Of a DNA stretch of 21,396 nucleotides, positions 5,374-10,583 are shown one piece after another. Position 1 is the stretch's first letter; each line of letters starts with the position of its first letter. The notes under the pieces are model-generated. The model had not been told where the DNA came from, ran no database searches, and saw nothing but the letters and a program-made list of their open reading frames with translations. Source of the DNA: a virus. The position numbers and the translations under genes are program-made. Location of the stretch: positions 1 to 21,396 of the IMG/VR virus record IMGVR_UViG_3300005664_000123; one strand, 5' to 3'.

Positions 5374-7251
5374 TTAACTCTCCCTTATGCTGAACTGAGT
5401 TTTCTGAGGATTCGGTGCACCTATCGTGAGCTGTAGCATGTGACCGACCACATTCCCTAGAGCCACGTATGGAAGGAATGTCACTCCGTCATCGACGCTG
5501 TATCCGAAGTCAGCGGCATTGAGCAGCAAACTCTTCGTGATCAGTAGATTCGCAGGATTCGATAGATCATATCCACGAGCTACGAGATCACCAGGAGCTA
5601 CAGGGTATAATCTCTTCTGAATGAATGTGACTTTCGCAGGACTATTCTCTGTACTGTGAGTGAATATCACAGACCAGTAGTCACTCATCTCACTCTTGGG
5701 TTGATAGCCTACATGGATCTCCTCGATCTGATTTGGGATCTGATTGTACTCAGACATACCGCGAGAAAATCCTCTAATTTGAATCTGTTCACCAGCAGCA
5801 AGTGCGCTCAAATCACCAGAGTCTAAAACGTCTGTCCATCCAACGGTCTCTGGTGCAAACCCAGAGATTCTGTACTGGAATCTTCCTCTGACGGTTCTGT
5901 TCGCTAATTGAGAAATTACGCTGAGGAAAGCTAGAGTATCGCCATCAGTAGTGTCCATGACCTTTGTGATGAAGTACTCAAGGCCGTAAACCTGAGCTGT
6001 TTTTATAGGAGTGAGTACGATACCTCTTTGCGAGACTGTCGTCATTACTCCCGCCGCCCATCCGAGCCCAGCAGCTACTTGAGTCATCGTTATTCCGCCG
6101 AAGAGATGCCCTTCTGAAAATGATGCGTGTCCTGCCGCCTCTAAAAATCTGTCATGACTGTTGCCGAATATCATATCAAACTCACCGCTCATGTGTCGTC
6201 TTGCTATGAAGTTCGATGAGCCAATATTTATTACTTCCCTCTCGACATCTTGTGACCAAGAAGCTGATACATAGGTAGGGTTAATAAATGGAGGACTGAA
6301 CGGCATCAAGTTACTCGCCGGATTGAGTGACGGCCATGTAGTCCCACCCGCAATGAGTTCGCTCAATAGACCGAGATACGTTTGAGTCGTAGTAGCGAAA
6401 AAGAAACAAGGATTGTTTTGAAGTGCCACTGGCAAATATGACTCTGTAGGAACTACTGCTTCTCCTGAATTCGTGAGTAGTAAGGTTCCAGTTAGAGCTG
6501 GAAGGTTTCCTGTGATACCAGTACCACCGAATACGTTGAGAGTGGTGATGATACCGTTCGCACCTGGAACACCAGTCGGAAGAGAGTAGTCTACTTTATA
6601 AGCCTGATATGTAGCTGAAACTCCGTTAAGCATGTAGAGCAATTTTTCTGTTTGTCTCAGAGCTAGAGCTACACCTGCAGTCAGAGTGAATGGTGAGTTC
6701 TCAAGTTTATAAACTTGCTTCGCGTCAGCGATTGTAGCTGTAGGGATCGTCGTAGGCACACCTGAGAAGTCTGTCTTAGCTAGTCCTATAGCAGCAGATC
6801 CTGCCATGTAGGTTCCACCGTTAGCAGTAACTGATCCAGTGGTAGTGACGAACACTTGCCATCCAGTTACGACGGCAGATGAAGCTCCGTCATCAACTTT
6901 AACAGCTCTCACCGTGTGAGTTGTCGCAGGAGAGTTGATCACAGTCAGAATGCAAGAACCAACAGAATTAGCCTGTCCTGTCAGTGGATTGAAATCGTAT
7001 AACATGCATCTCATGAGACCAGCCACAGGAGCTGAGAATACAAATATGCGATTATTTCCGATGTGTACTGAAACCGCTGCTAATCCGAAGTCATCGAACA
7101 CAGGGAGGAACACGTTTAATGGAGGACCGAGAGCGTTCTTACCTGTCGATGCGATAAGTTTAACGTTCATCATCGGAGTAATGAAAGTCTTCGTCGTGTC
7201 TCCGTAGACTCCGGTAGTGCTTAGTAACAAATCTGCTTTGACTGACTTCAT
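5374..7251 (-). CDS. Large beta-rich putative virion protein, unrecognised family
   Basis: This 625-residue protein begins MKSVKADLLL with AAGGAG 6 bases upstream. It is rich in Gly, Thr, Val and Asn with alternating beta-strand patterns, and it has no signal peptide, membrane helix or coiled coil. Blocks such as VFLPVFDDFGLAAV (about 46-60) and NNRIFVFSAPVAGLMRCMLYDF recall a beta-propeller or beta-prism scaffold, but no family was recognised. It is probably a structural or receptor-binding protein, since it sits in the late operon ahead of FN3 and BppU-like genes. Composition is unusual: 5761-7251 holds only about three GATC sites while 5401-5760, the C-terminal part, holds six. This suggests the N-terminal three quarters came by recombination. 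Confidence 0.75.
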   Translation of the reverse strand: MKSVKADLLLSTTGVYGDTTKTFITPMMNVKLIASTGKNALGPPLNVFLPVFDDFGLAAVSVHIGNNRIFVFSAPVAGLMRCMLYDFNPLTGQANSVGSCILTVINSPATTHTVRAVKVDDGASSAVVTGWQVFVTTTGSVTANGGTYMAGSAAIGLAKTDFSGVPTTIPTATIADAKQVYKLENSPFTLTAGVALALRQTEKLLYMLNGVSATYQAYKVDYSLPTGVPGANGIITTLNVFGGTGITGNLPALTGTLLLTNSGEAVVPTESYLPVALQNNPCFFFATTTQTYLGLLSELIAGGTTWPSLNPASNLMPFSPPFINPTYVSASWSQDVEREVINIGSSNFIARRHMSGEFDMIFGNSHDRFLEAAGHASFSEGHLFGGITMTQVAAGLGWAAGVMTTVSQRGIVLTPIKTAQVYGLEYFITKVMDTTDGDTLAFLSVISQLANRTVRGRFQYRISGFAPETVGWTDVLDSGDLSALAAGEQIQIRGFSRGMSEYNQIPNQIEEIHVGYQPKSEMSDYWSVIFTHSTENSPAKVTFIQKRLYPVAPGDLVARGYDLSNPANLLITKSLLLNAADFGYSVDDGVTFLPYVALGNVVGHMLQLTIGAPNPQKTQFSIRES

Positions 7252-7260
7252 CGTAGCTCC

Positions 7261-7509
7261 TTAGGGTAGAATTAAATCACCGCTTACAGCGGAAGTCTCA
7301 TCTTGAACTGTGACCATTTCGTGAGTCTCTGGATGCTCTGCTTGCATGAAGAATCTGACGAACGGATAGACTATTCCTCCGTGTGTTTCAAACCTCACGA
7401 TTGATAAATCCTTGCCGTCATAGAAAGCAGGAAGTGCTCCTGACTTAATTTTGAATGTGTCACCTATCTCAAAATTCTTCGTGCTTCCGTCACTGATGAC
7501 TACATTCAT
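7261..7509 (-). CDS. Small beta protein, third member of a tandem paralog trio
   Basis: The 82-residue product begins MNVVISDGSTKNFEIGD and continues with G-A-L-x3-YDGKDLSIV. It shares with the two upstream genes the pattern I-x-DGS-x5-GD-x6-G-x-L-x4-DGK-x-L-x-VV, so the three are paralogs, probably small SH3-like or KOW-like barrels. It lacks the coiled-coil extension of its immediate neighbour. No GATC was found in the gene, unlike its siblings, placing it in the same compositional block as the 625-residue protein downstream. The start makes an ATGA overlap with the preceding stop, with AGAGGA upstream. Function unknown; probably structural. Confidence 0.72.
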   Translation of the reverse strand: MNVVISDGSTKNFEIGDTFKIKSGALPAFYDGKDLSIVRFETHGGIVYPFVRFFMQAEHPETHEMVTVQDETSAVSGDLILP

Positions 7510-7979
7510 TTACTTAATTCCTCTTGAGCCATTTTGAGAGCGTCAGCATCAACCTTTGAAAGAAGTTCAATGGTTTTGCTTTTAGATGCCTCCAGTGCTG
7601 CTACCTTTTCGAGTGCAGCATCGCGCTCTGCTTTGATCGCTGCAATACCATCACCACTCTCTAGAGCTTTGATCAGTTCATCCTTCGCCTTCGATGTCTC
7701 GATGATCGCCTTGATGATCGCTGCAGCCTCTGGATCAGTGCTGATCTGCTGAGTACCTAGATCTACGATCTCCTGAGGTTTCTCTGGATTGATCACCTTA
7801 GAGATATTCGATCCATCCCATGCACTCTGCTCACCATTTGGCATCAGGAGAACGGGCAGTCCTGAGTCGAATGCTACGACTTGGAATGGTCCCTCTGAAT
7901 CTAAAACGCCTGGCATGAGCATCACCTTAGACTCTAAGCTGATCTCTACCTCACTACCGTCTGCAATTTTAATAATCAT
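7506..7979 (-). CDS. Tandem paralog with coiled-coil extension
   Basis: The 157-residue product has an N-terminal module (MIIKIADGSEVEISL..., about 1-65) matching the IxDGS family of its two neighbours. In this copy the DGK loop is reduced to a G-P-F. Residues 85-157 form an Ala/Glu/Lys-rich helix (including AIIETSKAKDELIKALE and ERDAALEKVAALEASK) that is probably a coiled coil. This could be a trimeric or dimeric stalk carrying the small barrel. A G6 run in the last codons of the upstream gene serves as ribosome site, 8 bases before the ATG. GATC is dense here (about ten by eye). Probably a virion accessory protein; function unknown. Confidence 0.72.
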   Translation of the reverse strand: MIIKIADGSEVEISLESKVMLMPGVLDSEGPFQVVAFDSGLPVLLMPNGEQSAWDGSNISKVINPEKPQEIVDLGTQQISTDPEAAAIIKAIIETSKAKDELIKALESGDGIAAIKAERDAALEKVAALEASKSKTIELLSKVDADALKMAQEELSK

Positions 7980-7982
7980 TTT

Positions 7983-8213
7983 TTAATCCCCCCTGATCCG
8001 TGGATACCCCGAACGGATCGCTTTCTCAATAAACTCTGCACCGATAAACGCCTCGCCTCTCATCCCCAGACTCACGATCAGGTACTGCTTCGATGTACCT
8101 ACGACATCGAGCTCCTTACCATCGAACGGATCTCCTAGAGCACCGTCTGTGAGAATGACGCGATCACCAGGTATGATCTCTGCTTCTGAACCATCATTGA
8201 TCTGATAGAGCAA
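7983..8213 (-). CDS. Small beta protein, first of the tandem paralog trio (TTG start)
   Basis: The 76-residue product reads MLYQINDGSEAEIIPGDRV, then G-A-L-GDPFDGKELDVV, then alternating strands ending SGYPRIRGD. The only reasonable start in this frame is TTG: upstream in-frame codons are GCG, GAT, GTT, GGG and AGG, and the nearby ATG at 8218-8216 is out of frame. The TTG lies 8 bases after an AGGGGGG run formed by the last codons of the upstream gene. The DGSEAEI and FDGKxLxVV motifs define the family shared with the two following genes. The fold is probably a small barrel; the function is unknown. Confidence 0.72.
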   Translation of the reverse strand: MLYQINDGSEAEIIPGDRVILTDGALGDPFDGKELDVVGTSKQYLIVSLGMRGEAFIGAEFIEKAIRSGYPRIRGD

Positions 8214-8217
8214 CGCA

Positions 8218-8460
8218 TCAACCCCCCTGATTATTATCCTTCGAATCCGAGTCTACACGATCCTCTAGATCCTGCGCCTGATGTGATGCTTTCGCTGCCT
8301 GTGCTCTCAGTCGTACTAGAGCACTGTCGAAAATCTCATCACGTGTTTTCTGATCCAGCTCGAATGCCTGTTCCTTCAACCTCGCGCGCTTCTTAGCCTC
8401 GAAATACTCACCGATGACGAGCATCAGGAATGAGAGGATACTACTGACGAGTGCCAGCAT
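8218..8460 (-). CDS. One-TM coiled-coil protein, i-spanin-like candidate
   Basis: The 80-residue product has an N-terminal membrane helix (about residues 2-17, LALVSSILSFLMLVIG). A basic stretch (EAKKRARLK) and a charged helix through residue 68 follow, then an Asp/Asn-rich end (DSDSKDNNQGG). That layout matches inner-membrane spanins and several small phage lysis-region proteins. Against a spanin role, the Lys/Arg cluster after the helix favours a cytoplasmic tail. The gene overlaps the exported protein upstream by 20 bases, as i-/o-spanin pairs often do. Its last codons supply the G6 ribosome site of the next gene. Spanin is one option; an unrelated membrane protein is equally possible. Confidence 0.65.
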   Translation of the reverse strand: MLALVSSILSFLMLVIGEYFEAKKRARLKEQAFELDQKTRDEIFDSALVRLRAQAAKASHQAQDLEDRVDSDSKDNNQGG

Positions 8461-9049
8461 ACGCTCTCCCAGCTGTGGTCATGGCGTACTCCACTCCATT
8501 GTCCACCCATCGCCATACGAAGGCAGGATCAGCTTTGATCTGATGTAGAGGTACATACGATGCAGATAGAACCCTCATGATGAGATTCCCCTCAATGCGA
8601 GTCCTCTGCTCACGACCATCCTGATCGAGCCATTTGTAGTCCACGATCACGATCCACTGACCACGGTCATTCTTTTCAAACGTGGCTCGATGTACGAGAT
8701 CACTCCAGAGAATGTCCTGACGAGTGATACCGACTGGTACCTCAAACCCTAGGTCTGGAGATCCATCAGCATAGAACACCTTGATCGACACGCATGACTT
8801 GTCCGATAGGCACTTCGATGGGGGGACTATGATCGATACCTTGTGCTGAGCCGTAGGATTACCCTCAGTCACTCTGCAGTATGTGGATCCAACCATAGGC
8901 TGCTGACCACATCCATCTATGATCACTGTCGCGTCATTTGCAGCGATAGCGAGCATCGAGGAGTCAGGAGTCACACGGTTAGTCACGCATCTCGACGATC
9001 CCATGACAGTGAATGCCATGAGTATGACGAGTAGTGGGTGGTTTCTCAT
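8441..9049 (-). CDS. Exported Cys-containing protein of the lysis region
   Basis: The 202-residue product starts MRNHPLLVILMAFTVMGSSRC. This is a signal peptide with a positive n-region and a hydrophobic core at residues 5-16. C21 follows SSR, which is a poor lipobox, so lipoprotein status is doubtful. Further cysteines come at about 47, 58, 79 and 85 (GCGQQ, TYCRV, SKCLS, KSCVS) and could form disulfides in the periplasm. The rest is a beta-rich domain (VDYKWLDQDGREQRTRIEGNL) of unknown family. GGAGG lies 9 bases upstream. Downstream it overlaps a TM/coiled-coil gene. Candidate roles are o-spanin-like or a host-surface protein; neither is shown by the sequence. Confidence 0.75.
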   Translation of the reverse strand: MRNHPLLVILMAFTVMGSSRCVTNRVTPDSSMLAIAANDATVIIDGCGQQPMVGSTYCRVTEGNPTAQHKVSIIVPPSKCLSDKSCVSIKVFYADGSPDLGFEVPVGITRQDILWSDLVHRATFEKNDRGQWIVIVDYKWLDQDGREQRTRIEGNLIMRVLSASYVPLHQIKADPAFVWRWVDNGVEYAMTTAGRAYAGTRQ

Positions 9050-9061
9050 AGAGAACCTCCG

Positions 9062-9427
9062 TTATTTTTTAGCGTTAAACATCGAGAGATACTTGAGCCA
9101 GTAGAGAACTTTCTCACTCTTAGCTACGATCTTCTCTGCAGCGTCATGAGCACCTACGAGCTTTGCAGCCCCTGCACTCAGCTTCACGAACATGATCAAG
9201 CCAGCAGATAGTGAGGTCATCACGATACTGACTGCAGCGATGATCTCAATCGCCTTGACCAATACAGGTCCGACATGTGGAATATTGAGTAAGAATTGCA
9301 TGACCATGCTCACCCACTCGAAGCCCTCTGGTGGAGCGACGACATCCTGTGCGAGTGCCACAGCAGCGAAGGTGAGGATAGAGAATACAAACAAAGCGAA
9401 CGTGTTTTTAAAAATAGATTTCAACAT
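9062..9427 (-). CDS. Holin candidate with signal-like N-terminus
   Basis: The 121-residue product has two hydrophobic segments. One is an N-terminal helix with AVALAQ at about 22-27, which looks like a signal peptidase site. The second is a long helix at about 58-82 (AIEIIAAVSIVMTSLSAGLIMFV), followed by a Lys/Ala-rich amphipathic tail ending MFNAKK. It sits directly downstream of an NlpC/P60 endolysin that has no export signal, so a membrane pore former is expected nearby and this is a good candidate. AAGGGGG precedes the ATG. If the N-terminal helix is cleaved the mature protein would have one TM, unusual for a holin. Confidence 0.6.
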   Translation of the reverse strand: MLKSIFKNTFALFVFSILTFAAVALAQDVVAPPEGFEWVSMVMQFLLNIPHVGPVLVKAIEIIAAVSIVMTSLSAGLIMFVKLSAGAAKLVGAHDAAEKIVAKSEKVLYWLKYLSMFNAKK

Positions 9428-9451
9428 ATAGAACCCCCTTAGGTTATGTCC

Positions 9452-9880
9452 CTAGAGAGTCTCATAGGGTGGTCTGGATGTCCCAACAAGGTCGCCACGG
9501 AATGAGATCGGACGGATACGCACAAATGCATTCTGCATCGCAGCTATTTCCTTCGTAGTGGATCTCGAGTCACCACCACCAGCCTCAATCATAAGCCCCC
9601 CACTGTAGGCTATAGCCACGTGAGTGATTTGCTCCGAGTCCTTACCGAAAAACAGTAGATCGCCTCTCTGTGGAGGTACTGTGCGCTTAGCTACAGGCCA
9701 TTTATTGTGTAGCATCTGAGAGTTCAAATCCTCAGCACGTCTGATGAGGCCGATCGATCTGAGTCCCTCGCATACGAGTCCACTACAGTCAAAGCCATGG
9801 AGAGGATTGTTACCCATCCAGATATAAGGCGTTCCCATAAACTTCATTAGGTACTCGACCATGACATCAGCCTGGTTCAT
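9452..9880 (-). CDS. NlpC/P60 family cysteine peptidase, probable endolysin
   Basis: This 142-residue protein is a complete NlpC/P60 domain. It shows the nucleophile in FDCSGL (C32), the GDLLFF strand at 73-78, the catalytic THVAI histidine (H87) and a third polar residue at E99 in MIEA, where many members have His. The family cleaves peptide bonds in murein stem peptides, usually D-Glu to diamino acid. No signal peptide, anchor or wall-binding domain is present, so a holin should release it; candidates flank it on both sides. A tail-associated lysin is less likely given the lysis-like context. The start makes an ATGA overlap with the upstream TM protein. Confidence 0.9.
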   Translation of the reverse strand: MNQADVMVEYLMKFMGTPYIWMGNNPLHGFDCSGLVCEGLRSIGLIRRAEDLNSQMLHNKWPVAKRTVPPQRGDLLFFGKDSEQITHVAIAYSGGLMIEAGGGDSRSTTKEIAAMQNAFVRIRPISFRGDLVGTSRPPYETL

Positions 9881-10149
9881 TGCTCACGCCTCGATGGTCG
9901 TCTGAGATACCCCTCAATGCGTGCATTAGACTCACTCAGCTTATCCAGACGCTGGATGATCGCATCCTTGTCCTGCTTATATACAGACTCATGTCTCTTC
10001 AGAGAGTCATCCGTATTGATCGCCTTAGCCTCGACATTAGACAGCCACATCACCACAGGTACTATCACTACGATGAGCGCAAAGCACCCAGATATGACCG
10101 TCACAAGCCAGCTAAACGGAACCTTGTATTTCACTGAATCATCACCCAT
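9877..10149 (-). CDS. One-TM coiled-coil protein beside the endolysin
   Basis: The 90-residue product has a membrane helix at about residues 13-36 (WLVTVISGCFALIVVIVPVVMWL). A predicted coiled coil follows (DSLKRHESVYK, AIIQRLDKLSESNARIEGYL), ending in a basic RRPSRREQ tail. This is the general layout of an i-spanin or of a membrane-anchored holin accessory protein. GGAGAG precedes the ATG. The stop overlaps the endolysin start, which strongly suggests a shared lysis role. The window thus has two genes of this architecture (here and at 8218), and the sequence does not decide which is the spanin. Confidence 0.72.
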   Translation of the reverse strand: MGDDSVKYKVPFSWLVTVISGCFALIVVIVPVVMWLSNVEAKAINTDDSLKRHESVYKQDKDAIIQRLDKLSESNARIEGYLRRPSRREQ

Positions 10150-10178
10150 TGTCGCTCTCCGTCATAGTGTAACAAAAA

Positions 10179-10547
10179 TCATTTGAGTCTGATACGGATA
10201 CCTACACCATCCTCAACAGGAAAATCCACAATCGGATGAGGCCGATCGAGTCCATGCTGAGAATGGTGGTAGAAGAAAACGTCTAGGTTAGATCCAACAT
10301 TCACGCCTGCCTCGAACTTCAAAGCAGCCCATGAGAATCGATCTGGAGTAGTGAATCCATGCACACGAGTACCGATGTACGTAGGACCGATCAGCTGGAA
10401 ATCAATATCCACTCCCATGCGATCCTTGATCTGCTCATGGGGGGACTCAAGGTACCGACCTCCACCGATCATACGGATGTAGTCGATACTGAGGTTTCTA
10501 AGTTCTAGTGCGAATGTGGACTGGATCAAAAAGAGAAGCATCACCAT
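10179..10547 (-). CDS. Small exported beta protein with PagL-like HxS motif
   Basis: The 122-residue product has a short hydrophobic N-terminus ending TFA (about 1-13), probably a signal peptide but without positive charge. An in-frame TAG just upstream of the ATG rules out an earlier start. Alternating hydrophobic strands follow (LSIDYIRMI, VDIDFQLIG, ALKFEAGVNVG, NLDVFFYHH, GVGIRIRLK), as in outer-membrane strands. The segment HHSQHGLDRPHP (94-105) resembles the H-x-S-N-x-G-L-x-x-P-N stretch holding the catalytic His and Ser of PagL lipid A 3-O-deacylases. The protein is shorter than PagL (about 150 or more residues) and Asn is replaced by Gln. The family is tentative: it may be a compact LPS-modifying enzyme or merely an outer-membrane protein. 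Confidence 0.6.
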   Translation of the reverse strand: MVMLLFLIQSTFALELRNLSIDYIRMIGGGRYLESPHEQIKDRMGVDIDFQLIGPTYIGTRVHGFTTPDRFSWAALKFEAGVNVGSNLDVFFYHHSQHGLDRPHPIVDFPVEDGVGIRIRLK

Positions 10548-10583
10548 AGGAAGATCCTACGATGATGCCTTAAAAAAAATCTA

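Noticed and set aside
8441-9049. Firm lipoprotein (o-spanin) call for the exported protein
   Set aside because: The residues before C21 are SSR, which is not an acceptable lipobox, and the 200-residue length is large for an o-spanin.
10572-10579. T8 run on the - strand after the 730-residue gene, possible terminator
   Set aside because: Only a 3-bp stem (CGG/CCG) precedes it, and the lysis genes downstream lack a promoter that can be seen, so termination here is not supported.
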